DNA of 64,000 nt from Agrostemma githago (GCA_958450325.1 OY288259.1:56570987-56634986), one strand, 5' to 3'; positions 45,629 to 56,429 are shown, counted from the stretch's first letter. Notes: generated from the letters alone by a model not told the origin. Numbers and translations are program-made.

Positions 45629-46365
45629 GATCTCACCAAAGACTTAAACCGCTCCCAAGCTTCATATAGGCTCTCTTCATCCCTTTGTTGGAACCCGGTG
45701 ATGGAGGCCCTAAGCAAATTTGTCTTCTCCGGAGGGTAAAATTTTTGGTAAAACGCCAAGGCAAGCTTTTTCCAAGTATCGATCCCCATGGTTGCCCGAT
45801 CTAGACTCTTGATCCATTGCTTTGCTTTTCCAATTAATGAGAAAGGAAATAAAACCCATCGAATTTGATCTTGTGTAACCCCGGGTTGAGAAATAGCATC
45901 GCAATAATCGGAGAAGGTCTCCATATGTTGGTGCGGGTCTTCGGTGGGCAAACCACTAAATGGGCTCCTCTCCACAAGTTGGATAAATTGAGTCTTGGCC
46001 ACAAAATTTCCGGTATAGGCTTCCGGTAATGCACTCGGTCCCGGCAAGACATCTTCCGTGAAAGTGGAGTGAGAGGAAAACTTCGGCATCCTTGGATATA
46101 AGGGAGAGGATGGGGGTGTAGAGAGTGTTGATGTAGATGAAGAGGGAGAATTAGGAGAAGAATCACCGAAGGGATTGATGAAGGTCCCTCCGGCCGTCTC
46201 TCGAGGTGAAATGCTCAAGTCGGCTCTTTGGGCTTGCCCTTGATGAGTGGTGCTTGCACTTGGTTGAGAGATCCTAACCCGATTAATCGTCCGTTGGCGA
46301 AAGGCTCGAAAGAGTCTCTCCGGCTCTGGATTAAAGAGATAGAGGTCGCCTCCCCTCCTAGGCAT
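45626..46365 (-). pseudogene. Element B Gag N-terminal part
   Basis: It starts M-P-R-R-G-G-D with the Athila motif N-P-E-P-E-R-L-F-R-A-F (compare element A) at 46363-46365, then a serine-rich linker and the capsid domain (W-I-K-S-L-D, F-Y-P-P-E-K-T, W-E-R-F-K-S-L-V-R-S-C-P). The related element A continues C-P then the next helix. In B the sequence TGCCCAATGG has one C fewer than needed, so this frame runs on as nonsense while the true continuation is one frame away. Confidence 0.88.
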
Positions 46366-46578
46366 ACACTACACACTAGAACAAACGTAAGAACACCTAG
46401 TGCTTTATGGGCACTAGGCAACGACAATAACAAACACAACTAGAGACAAAGAGAAAAAGCAGAGATAACACTAAAGAAAGATAAAAAATCAAGAGAATAT
46501 ACACAAGAGAAGATGGGAGAACACAAAGAGGGGTAACTAAGTCTAGAAATAAGCAAACTAAGTCTAAACAATGCACCG

Positions 46579-46596
46579 TCCCCGGCAACGGCGCCA
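46579..46596 (-). other. Element B primer binding site (tRNA-Asp type)
   Basis: The minus strand reads TGGCGCCGTTGCCGGGGA, the canonical Athila primer site, 3 nt from the 5' LTR. Confidence 0.94.
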
Positions 46597-47670
46597 AATT
46601 GATGGTAAGGATTTGTCACATCCCTAGCCAACAATAATAAACCGACTATTCCTAGTGGGTAGCTAGGGCAAGTAGGGTCGATATCCACAGGGACGGTAGA
46701 GTAAGGTCTAGACTAGGTCCACTAAAACTAGGCTAAGTCACACGAACAAACACAAAGAAAGCTATAAAAGGAAACAAATGAGGAGGAGTAAGAACTAGAC
46801 TAATGATGCTAAACAATGCTAATGATCGGTTTAACTAGAAAACTAAAGTAAACGATGTCTAACTAGAAGATGACTCAAATATGGAAAGAAGTGGGGTAGG
46901 TCGGGTTCATAGAGGTAGAAGGGTAATTGGGGTGATCAAGGGTATGGATGTCTCCTAGTGTCTAGAGTCGGTCCGGGCTTTCGCAACTTAAACCGATGTC
47001 AAGGTGGGTCCGGGCTCTCGCAACTTAGACCCTAATCTGTGCTCTCGCAACTACGATTATTCTCAACATTCCCACATCATAGGCAAACAATGGATTCATG
47101 AACACATGCACAAGGAGCATTGGCCACTACTACTCATACAAGCATAACAACAAACACATGGAGTGCTCACAATGTGACTAGCAACAAAGATTCACCCTTT
47201 CCCCTCAATCAACCCTAATTATCCATAATCTACCCCTAATCCCCCTACTAACCCCACAAGAAGACTACTCACTCATGATGAAAGGAAGAATAACAATCAA
47301 AAGAGAAACTAAGACAAACATCCAAACATCCATAATGACAAATCCAAACAAGAACAATAACAATAACACTAAGAAAAGATTCAAACTTGTATAAATAACA
47401 AAGAACAAGGATGAGAAAGGATTATACCAACACTAGATGAAGAAAAGGAACAATCTTGCATTAATGAGAAACCCAAATACAATCCCAAGGTTGTCAAGCT
47501 TGAGACAATCTCCAAGAATCCCTTAATACAAGCACTAATTACAAAGGATTAACTAAAGATTAACTAAAATTAAGAGAAGATTAAAGCTAATGAGTGAGAA
47601 TCAATCTAGGGTTTTTGAGGCTTAAACTAGTCTAGGGTATGATAAGTCTTTGTCTTCTTACAAGAGAAGG

Positions 47671-47680
47671 GTATATAAAG
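47671..47680 (-). promoter_or_regulatory. Probable TATA box of B's 5' LTR
   Basis: The minus strand reads TTTATATACC downstream of the palindrome cluster. The equivalent box in the other LTR is at 39704-39713. Confidence 0.55.
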
Positions 47681-47734
47681 GGTTTAAGAATGAAAGGAAT
47701 CGAAAGGAAATGAACACGAGCTGAACTGGGACAA

Positions 47735-47879
47735 TCCCGATCGGGAAAGGAAATCCCGATCGGGAAAGTGGAGAATCCCGATCGGGATTTTATGTTCCCG
47801 ATCGAGAACACCCCACAGTAGTCGCTCCTTGCTCTCCTCTTTATTCCCGATCGGGATGAGGCCATACCCGATCAGGAAT
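47735..47879. repeat. Palindrome cluster in the 5' LTR of B
   Basis: Same words and spacing as the 39768-39912 cluster, in the promoter-bearing 5' LTR. Confidence 0.95.
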
Positions 47880-48219
47880 AGTCTTGTAGGCCTCCAATAT
47901 GAACTTTTCGGTCCCTCCTTGGTTCTCATGGCCTTCTCATCGATTCTCGGGACTCGGGATCGGGTCTCGGAGGCTCGGGATTGGGTCCCAAGGTCTCGGG
48001 GTCGATTCCAAGGCATCGAGTCATCGTTCCTTAGCTTCGTTGGCTCCAAAATGCATATGTATTGAGTCGGAATCACTCCAACTCTTCATGAACGGTCTCG
48101 GGAACCTGAAACGAGCTAAAGGGAACATAAGAAGCCCATAAACCGCTCCAAAGGAGCGGTTCCACAAGGAAAATGGGACCAAAACACTACAGAATAGGCA
48201 CTACAAACGACAATTATCA

Positions 48220-48420
48220 CCCGGTAAGTTGAAATCAAAATGGTCGGGTCCATTTGAAGTGACCGGAGTGCAACCATATGGATCGATAGAGATATCAAGC
48301 CCGGAAACCGGGAAGTTTATGGTTAATGGGCAACGTTTGAAGATTTATCATCCCGGTCATATTCGTGAGACCTTCGCTACTATGAAGTTTGGTGAGCTCC
48401 CATCGGGGAGCGATGTTTGA
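48220..48420 (+). pseudogene. Element A integrase C-terminus (after element B)
   Basis: Coding resumes at the duplicated CCCGG with K-L-K-S-K-W-S-G-P-F-E-V and ends G-S-D-V at TGA 48418-48420. It matches the end of Athila pol and shows exactly where B split the gene. Confidence 0.9.
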
Positions 48421-48728
48421 CCCCCTCTCGAAATCGATGTAGGTTTGGTGGTATCCTCAACAACCACCTTGTATATATGTATCATATTTCTTTGAGTTTA
48501 TTAGTTTTGTTAGATTGAGAAGATTGATTGAAATTGGATTTCACTATAGAGCTAAATTTGGATGAAGACCAAGCATTTGGAGAAGTTATGGAGCTTAATC
48601 GAAGACCACAAGCATGTTTGTGGGAAATAATTGATTGTATAATATGAGTCGAGTCATATATTTGAATCTCTAGGTGATTATTGAAGAGCCATGAAATGGC
48701 AAGGCGGAAAAACGCAGCAAAGAAGACC

Positions 48729-48963
48729 GCCGGACGAAACTTCGCCCGGTGAGACTCGACCGGGCGAAACTTCGCCCCACGGAAAAGTTGCCAGAATTGC
48801 CGAAACCAAAGAATATACCACCGGGCGAAATTTCGCCCGGTGAGATTTTGACCGGGTGAAATTTCACCCGGTGGAAAAATGTTGGCAAAAACGATTTTCA
48901 CGACGAAAAGTCGTCGGGTGAAATTTCACCCGATGGTGCCCGACCGGGTGAAATTTCACCCGG
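48729..48963. repeat. Second palindrome cluster in A, upstream of the env-like frame
   Basis: Six copies of the GGGYGAAATTTCRCCC word, four of them perfect: 48819-48842, 48851-48872, 48914-48933 and 48944-48963. Two near 48730 and 48759 have GAAACTTC centres. The middle pair switches together between C:G and T:A. The cluster starts 309 bp after the pol stop and ends about 350 bp before the env-like ATG. Confidence 0.95.
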
Positions 48964-49310
48964 CGGTATGACTTGGCCAATCACCTACACTTTTTACTCA
49001 CTCATTACATTTTCATCTCCCTCCAACAATTTACCTCAACATAACTTTCCCTCCAAATATTTTTACACCAAATTTTTACCACCAACTTTAAACTTTCACT
49101 TTCCCTCCTCAAACACCCTTATTTATACCACCTTTTTCACCTCACTCATCATTTCACCCTTTCACCCATCACAAAATCATTACACCACCTTCCATACACC
49201 ATATTCAACCTCCATTCATAACTCCATTCCATACTTGGGTGAATATTTATTTTGGGTTTTTGAAGAAAGGAGAAGCAAAAGTTTCGGGATTTTTCTTGCA
49301 AATTATTATC

Positions 49311-50379
49311 ATGGAGACAAGAGCTCAACGAGCCGCGCGTAAACAAGGTATGACCTCGACTTCTAATCCTTCTAAATGTTCATCTTCTAGTAAGTCCGCT
49401 AGGCCTAAACTTTTACCGTGCCCTAATTCACCCCTTGCTCATATCTTCTCTGAAAAAGCTTTTCAAAGTACGAGATGGCCTTGTCCATTCACAATGAAAA
49501 CTCTAGGAATTAAGAACGATATTAGAGAGTTATCGTCTAAAATTGGTACTAGTAAACTCCTTGATTTTGTGCCTTTCACAAACAAAGACTTGACTTGTGA
49601 GTTTTTAGGTACCTTTACAATCGATAACCCGACCACACCTAAGGAGCTCAAATTTAATCTGTTTGGTAGAAATCACTGTTTAAATATTTTCGACTTTAGC
49701 TTAGCCCTAGGATTACCCTCATCGGGTACCGAACTAAGTACACCCTTATGTGATTCGCAAAGTAGTGCGACTAGGAGAGACTTATGGAGGCGCATAGCGC
49801 CGGGTCAACGAGATTTCGAACCCAATTCTAATTTTACCGCTGAAATCCGTAACCCAGCCATTCGTTATTTCGCTGAAATCCTTTCCCACTGTCTTTTGCC
49901 ATCTATCGACAATATCATTAACCTCAATGTGTTTGTCCTACAATTGATATGTGACTCTTTACTCGGTAACCCTTATCCCCTTGACCTACCCATTGTCGTG
50001 GCGTTACACTTTTATCAAATTGTCATTGACCAACGCCCCTCTATCGACTGTGGTGGTCTTGTGACCGTAATAGCAAGAAATTTGGGTTATGCGACCGACC
50101 ATCTTAAACCACATGACCCCCGTGTCTGGCTTGACGAGACCTATTTCCCTACTTGGATCTTTCATGTGTCTGACCACCGCCTCGTCTCTCTTAGCCATGA
50201 CCGAGCCTTAATTGTCCCCAGCAAAAAACAGAACCAATATTTACAACCCTCGTAATTGGGACCTACCTCCAGGTCCCCGTGAATTCCGACTGAATAACTC
50301 GGGGGATGTAGGAGTTTGGGAGTATGCCGGTGAAGGAACTCCCACGGCCTCCTTTGCGTCAAATGACTATTCAGACTAA
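49311..50379 (+). pseudogene. Element A env-like / ATHILA ORF-1 protein
   Basis: This third gene of Athila elements lies between pol and the 3' LTR; its role is unproven, with an envelope-like function proposed for the family. The ATG at 49311 (M-E-T-R-A-Q-R-A-A-R-K) fits the family better than the upstream ATG at 49239. Recognisable motifs are F-D-F-S-L-A-L-G-L-P, D-L-W-R-R-I-A-P-G, A-E-I-R-N-P-A-I-R-Y-F and a hydrophobic stretch around L-P-I-V-V-A-L-H-F-Y. The frame stops at 50253-50255, but the adjacent frame continues with family-like sequence to a TAA at 50377-50379, so a one-base shift in the A-run near 50225 truncates it. Confidence 0.75.
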
Positions 50380-52609
50380 ACCCCCCCACAAGAGTCGGTA
50401 GATTATGTGGTTCGTTTGTGTTATGGGTAAATATATGTGGAGTCGGTGAGTCTTAATCATTTCCAATTGTATGTGAATTAATGTTGTTTCTTATTCCCTG
50501 TCCCATAATTCTAATCATTGTGATTATTTTATCTTGAACAAAATTGCAAGCTGTCCCACCGTTCCATTGAATGATTTTTGCGGCCGTCGCGGCCTTGATA
50601 ATGCTCCCGGTCTCTTGGCGATGTGATTACGCCATTGACCCTTTGAAAATCCAAATTTTTAAATCAAACTTTTCTCAATTTTTCTTAATCCGGGCTAGGT
50701 GACGTGACTACACCTATGCCCAATTTTTCACCCTTTTATTTTCTTTCATTTTCATTTTCTTAGCCACTTGGCTAGGGTCTAGGTGATGTGATTGCACCTA
50801 GGCCCGCCACTATTTTATCGTTTTTCCTTATTTTATTTTTCTTTTCTCTTCTCAAAATTTTTTGAAAAATCCAAAAACATTCAAAAAATTATAAAACCCA
50901 AAAACATTTAAAAAAATTATAAAAATCCAAAATGATTTTTCCTATTTTTCTTTTTCATTTTTCTCGTTCTTCCCTACTTGTCCATTGAGGACAATGTACA
51001 GTTTTAGTGTGGGGGAGGAGTCTACTATCTTTTATTTTTCAAAAATCTTTTCAAAAATCCATAAAAATTTGAAAAACTCGAAAAATCAAAAACATTTTCT
51101 TTTCTTTTTCTTCTCTTTTCTCGTTTCTTGTTATGTTTCGTGTCCCGTGTATGGTCTTGCTCTCTACTCTTACAGGTAACCACCACCTTAATAGCATGAT
51201 TTGAAGAGATTATGAAAGCACCCGCTAGGTAACTTCCTTCTTTCTTTCTTCTTTAACTTTTGTAGAGGGGATAGGTTGTTGCTATTGGAGGCTCTCGAAG
51301 TTGAGCATTTTGGTGTTGTGGTTGATTATGCTTGAATGATGATGGAGTATGGAGTTCATGACTTTACTTGTGTTTTCTTTTATTTCGCCTTTTCATTTTC
51401 GTGTGTTTGTTTTGCTTTTGTATAGCGTGTCTAGGATTAAAACTTTTCGAAAACCCGATTACAAACTTATAACAAGAGTTTACATCCCATTGTAGATAAC
51501 CCATTGTAGATTTTGGACCTTAGTCTAGTAGAATGACTCTTAGGCAATGAATTTGTTGATCCTTTAGCTTTGAGTCCACCTTTTCTACTAGAGGTTTACT
51601 TCGGGGTTTGCATTTGACCACCTTGACCACCCATGGAGGAGTTAGGCCTTGGTTCCCGCATCCCGTTTTCTAGGTGACCTTGCTCGAATGACCATTGCAC
51701 CTTTAGTCCAAATCCTTTCCATCTTTTGTGGGTTATCCGTAATGGCGCGCGTTCTCGATTACCTATTTTTCCTCCACCTATACATCATCATTATAAGTTT
51801 ACACAAAAATAACCTCCAAGCTTGGTTACAAACCACATCAAAAAGCCAAAAAGGGCAAACCAAAGCAAGAGAAAAAGGGCACAAAAATATGAAAGAAGAA
51901 AGAAAAACAAAGGAGAAGAAAAAGAGCTTCAAATGAAAATCAAATTATCAAAAACATCTGCTTCAAAAAAAAAAAAAAAAAGCCCTTTGATCGATTCATC
52001 GTCGTGAAGTGCCAACTAGAGGACCAAGTCCCGAGGTCGGAAGATAGCGGTGATGAGTCGATCCATCTTAATAATTGTAAACACTCCACCTTTTCATTTG
52101 GGATAATTTAGGAAATTCGAGTTTTGGAACGACCCTCTTGGCTTAGCCAAAGAGAGCGGGACTGCACTTACCTACAGTGTCGAACGAATCCATGGTTCAC
52201 TTTTTCCACTCCATTATACGCCCCGTAGTACCCCTTTAGAAGATTAGGCGGACCTAGCTAAGTTATCAACATCTATATTGCTTAATTGTCATAATATTAG
52301 GCTTTTGGTCCTTGTTTACGTGGGTGATTTATCTTGGAAGTCTATTGTTGTTTTAGGTAAGTAATCGGTGTCTTTCCCCGCCGTCTCGATGAGGGATTCG
52401 GTGTTTTATTTTTGCTTTGGATGCGTCTATTCTTTCGTGTTATATGTTTTTGTGTGTTTAGTCGCATCCACCATTTTGAGCAAGCCCCAACTTGCCTTGC
52501 ATGGGAGTACTTTACCTCATAAGTATTTCGATGTGAGTTGAAGGGACGGAGCGGGCCCGTTAGTTGCCCCGTAGCGGCTTAACATAGTCTAGCTAGTAGT
52601 AGTAGTTTG
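50380..52609. other. Element A 3' non-coding region
   Basis: About 2.2 kb without a gene, T-rich in places. Several patches match the reverse complement of B's 3' region. A polypurine tract TTTTAGTGTGGGGGAG at 51002-51017, preceded by GAGGACAATG, is the counterpart of B's internal tract. The terminal tract and 3' LTR of A are not reached before element C. Confidence 0.7.
51002..51017 (+). other. Element A internal polypurine tract
   Basis: TTTTAGTGTGGGGGAG, the same core as B's two tracts, but not followed by an LTR. Confidence 0.55.
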
Positions 52610-53023
52610 TGTAGACACCCGCATTTTGACTGCCACGTGTCTATGGTAGTCTCCGAAAAACACCCAATGATGATCGGACGCAAACGTGACTTGGTATACT
52701 CGGACTTGGGTTCGGAATCAATAATATCCGTCATGGACTTTTAGCGGAGTAAAAATCTCACAAAACATACCTCAAATTCAGGCCCAGTGGGTCGTTCCGA
52801 GCAAAATAAGACTAATTTGGGTCAAAACCGACACCAACAATAAATCCCGTCTTTTGGCGACCGGGTCAAAATCCGGTCAAAGACGAAACCGTCTCACAAA
52901 ACAGCCAAATTCATTCTCGAAACTGGCACCCGAAATCTAATCCAAACAAATCAAGCCAAATCAAGCCAAATCAATCAAAGAGTAATCAAGGTCAATTATT
53001 CCCGATTTAGCATGTCGTAATTG

Positions 53024-53137
53024 ATCCACTCGGTCGAGTGGATTGACCCACTCGATCGAGTGGAGCGTCAAAAGAGCTGTCCAGATTCCTTCACGAGGGA
53101 ACTCGACCGAGTGCACTAGGGCCACTCGGTCGAGTGA
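53024..53137. repeat. Palindrome cluster 1 in C's LTR (CCACTCGRTCGAGTGG)
   Basis: Copies lie at 53024-53043 (centre GGTC), 53048-53063 (perfect CCACTCGATCGAGTGG), 53101-53113 and 53122-53137. The cluster is 414-527 bp from the LTR start and 20 bp upstream of a TATA box. Confidence 0.93.
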
Positions 53138-53156
53138 CCCTATGTCGAGGTCTCCC

Positions 53157-53164
53157 TATAAATA
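53157..53164 (+). promoter_or_regulatory. Probable TATA box of C's LTR
   Basis: TATAAATA directly follows the palindrome cluster and a short spacer. This is a strong match to the plant TATA consensus. Confidence 0.65.
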
Positions 53165-53614
53165 CCCCATCAACCCCAGGCATTTACAGAACTCTTACAC
53201 ACAATTTCTACACAACTTTTGCACCTATATTTACCCTATATTTCTCCCATACTACACAATACTACGAGTCCTTAGTAACCCTAAGCAATTCACACCAAAA
53301 AATCGAGCCTTCGTCCCTCGAAAAAACCGGCGTAACACACACACACACCCATACACACCATAACTCGCGTACATCCTCGATACTCCGGCGTCCCGTCGCT
53401 ATTTACGAGTCCATTTCCGAGGTCCCTACCTAGCATGTATGTTGAGGGTGTCCTAAACCCCATCTTGATCTCTACCATCTCGTCTCGTTATCATTTTATT
53501 TTGTATCATAATCATAATCGTAATAGTAGCATTAACGCTAACCCTTTTTTTTTTTTACCTTTTTATATTTTTGATTTATCATCCTTTAATCTTTACTAAC
53601 GTTAATCATACCGC

Positions 53615-53737
<123 letters not shown>

Positions 53738-54101
53738 TACTAAAAATTCGGTTTTGAATACGTTGGACTATGATAATCGCCTAAGGTCATAGTTGAACGT
53801 ATCTAATCCCTTTTCTATAATTAGTATGGAACCCGTTGACACGAAAACCGACATCACATAAACCGAAAGGGTTAGTTTCGATGTCGTGACGTAGAGGGAA
53901 ACATTTCGTTACTAATTCAAAATCTTTAACACGATAATGACATTTTCACAAAAATCCCGACGACGGTATTATAATCGTATATATACACGATGATAGTACC
54001 GGAGGTCAAGTTAAATTCAAATCGTGCGATATTTGTATTTAATTTGACCAACCGTCGATTTTAACCCAAAAAAAGCGAAACGAGTTATCACTCGTACAGG
54101 G

Positions 54102-54193
54102 GCTACTCGATCGAGTAGCACCCAAAAAAGTGGGCAGTAGCTGCGTCTAAGGACGCACTCGATCGAGTCAGGTCACGACTCGGTCGAGTGGGT
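54102..54193. repeat. Palindrome cluster 2 in C's LTR
   Basis: GCTACTCGATCGAGTAGC (54102-54119, perfect), ACTCGATCGAGT (54157-54168) and ACTCGGTCGAGT near 54177-54190. The flanking base pair differs from cluster 1 (T:A instead of C:G) on both arms. Confidence 0.9.
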
Positions 54194-55185
54194 CCTGTAA
54201 CCCATAAAACCGAGGGCTTTGACACACACTTCAACCCCTGTCCTTTTTTACGGCTTTAAGCCATCACGTGATCTTCCTATTTTCAAAACCACGCATTTCA
54301 CGACACGTAGAACGACTTTGACCGATCTCCTTCGTAGTGATAAGTCGGGACAAGACTACGGGATGTGGGATCGGGCTAGCAATACGCCACAGTCCCATGT
54401 TTCCGTCCTTCGTTTAGTACACAACATGATGTGCATTTAACCGGGGTTAGTCCACCTACACATTTCGCGGTCTAGTTTACATACGGGTCCGTTTCCATCA
54501 TTATTTTGTCTTTTATTATTTCGTTTATTATTTTTATGTATCGTTGTATTGTGAATTCCGGGTTGTATTTCCGCACGTGTAACTTGTACGTTATTTATTT
54601 CCTTTCAAGCTTTATTTATTTACTTGCTTAACGTTTTATAAATGAACCTCGCATGCTAAATCATTTCGACCATAATCAAGATGCATTAAATGACGTAGCA
54701 AACCAATAATTCACATGCTTAGCCCGAAAACGCTGTTTGCATATCATTTAGTCATTTTACTAGCGCGCGTACACGAATACGAACGATGTCTTAGTAGAGG
54801 CCGCCATGTGCGGGCGGGGTTGGGTGTCCTTAGTGGGCTTCCCAACACGTACCCTCACCCCTAACTCAGAACCTTTGGTTTCCGGATGTCCGAAACCCTT
54901 GGCGCACGATAGTCATTTTATATACGAAAGCCGGTGTAAACGGTATCGATATAACAATGCAAAGGGACGAGCCCCATAAACTCTGAAATCGAAGTGGGCT
55001 TACTTTGTGAGTAGCCCATGACGACATAGAGTGGGCTCGTATGGTTCCGAATAACCACAAAATTCGGTGGCGACTCCATTTTGACTTAAATTTCGAACCC
55101 GAGAACAATCTTACCACGAGATTCATTCGTCTACCCAAACCCGCGCGTGGCCGCGTCGGGGTGGACCTACGTCATGTCCACAGTT

Positions 55186-55203
55186 TGGCGACTCCGCTGG
55201 GGA
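55186..55203 (+). other. Element C primer binding site
   Basis: TGGCGACTCCGCTGGGGA, the Tat-clade primer site (tRNA-Arg type in the literature), lies 3 nt from the LTR end. Confidence 0.9.
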
Positions 55204-56429
55204 TACCTGATGTACCACATGTCATCGGGGTTCCTAGGGTGAGACTCGAAGAGAAATCGTTCGTAGATTAGTGTGCGCGCATTAGTTTAATGATTCATGC
55301 ATAACCCAAATTTGCCCGAGCCGGTTACTTGTGACCGACGTCCCACTATACCACGGTGCATTCCTACATGGGTGCGCTAAAGACATCGATGGTGGAACTC
55401 GTCTGGGTTTTGCGGCATGTCCTAAGACCAACTCGGCTTAGGGAGTCCGTCCTAAACACGATAAAGCCATCGTTGTTGGTATAGACCCTATTTTGACCGA
55501 ACACGAGACTTAGTGTAAAGCATACATAAGCGTCGTTATGCTTGTTTGACTACATGCTACTTGGTTTCTGTGTCAATTTTCAAAAAAAAAACCCGTCATT
55601 TCAAAATTGCATCTTTCCAAAAATACCCACCTTTCGAAAAACCCGAAATACTGTCCATTTCGGGATCCGACTTTCCAAAACACCCAAATTTGAAAAACCC
55701 AAAATGCTGCCCATTTCGGGGCTCACCTTTTCAAAATATCCAATTTTCAAAACTCGGAATGCCGCCGAAATTTAGGATCAATGATTTGACTCAGAATATC
55801 CTTTTCTTTAGTCGGCATGCTATCCGTTTTAACTCTCGAATTTCCGACCCCGTTTTGATTTTCTGAATTTTCTTCAAAATTCTAATCTTGGTTTTTGAAA
55901 TTCCGCTTTCCATTTTCGAACTATCGGAAATTCACCCTTTACATATTCCAACTTCAAACCTCCAACTTTCCTAAAATAGACCTTCCCTATTATAGGACCT
56001 ACCATCTATCCGTGTGTCAGGTCTTTGCATAGTACGTAGAGGGTTTATAGCGTCGAAACTCCGTCGATCTTATATCACGAGTTTCCCCCCTTTCCCGAGT
56101 CCGCCTTATTTGTCAAGGCACGACCAACCCGCGTGGGGCATACCCCTACAAAGGAAAGTCCGTCCATACACTCGAGTCAAAAGTTTGGGGAATAATCTCA
56201 CATGGACCTTCCTTCGAACGGGACTAGGCCCACTAGGCCAAAATCCTAAGGAAGTCATACCACCTACGAGTCATCCATCTAGGTGTCTTTCTCGAGTCTT
56301 TTCCAGTCAGTCCTTTTTTTTTGGGTCGCTCGGGATGTACTTTTTTCTATGGTTCCAAGATCTGGGTTCGGTTTCTGATTACGCGGTGTTCTTACAGACA
56401 GGCCGCCGGCAACCAGACACACTCGCAGG
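55204..56429 (+). other. Element C untranslated leader with a short tandem repeat
   Basis: No gene is supported in the 1.2 kb between the primer site and gag. Three degenerate units of 56-58 bp occur in tandem at 55614-55671, 55672-55727 and 55728-55780, each opening TTTCCAAAA or TTTTCAAAA and the first two sharing CCATTTCGGG. It might hold packaging or translation signals. Confidence 0.6.

Larger units (their letters stand above)
38633..48219 (-). mobile_element. Athila element B, complete, non-autonomous, very young
   Basis: This 9587-bp minus-strand element is flanked by a perfect 5-bp duplication CCCGG (38628-38632, 48220-48224). It has two 1620-bp LTRs in which the only difference I see is A40102 versus G48069. 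It has a canonical tRNA-Asp primer site, terminal and internal polypurine tracts, and gag-protease coding only: no RT, RNase H, integrase or env-like frame. It therefore needs proteins supplied by another element, yet the LTR identity shows it moved recently. It lies inside the integrase gene of element A. Confidence 0.95.
46600..48219 (-). repeat. Element B 5' LTR
   Basis: 1620 bp, collinear with the left LTR at a constant offset of 7967. One substitution is seen. It is followed in the sense direction by the primer binding site. Confidence 0.96.
31147..52609 (+). mobile_element. Athila element A (Ty3/gypsy), 5' LTR to 3' non-coding region, split by element B
   Basis: This is a plus-strand Athila-lineage element inserted into copia 2. 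It has a 5' LTR (31147-32771), a tRNA-Asp-type primer binding site, gag-protease, RT-RNase H, integrase and an env-like frame, then a long 3' non-coding region. Element B (38633-48219) interrupts the integrase end, and element C is inserted at 52610. A's terminal polypurine tract and 3' LTR should lie beyond the right edge. Without B, the visible part is about 11.9 kb. Stops and a frameshift make it non-autonomous now. The exact first base is uncertain by a few nucleotides because of a TGTTGTGTGTG run. Confidence 0.9.

Noticed and set aside
38628..48224. Circular or viral genome integrated in A
   Set aside because: The LTR, PBS, PPT and TSD structure fully explains the segment as an LTR retrotransposon.
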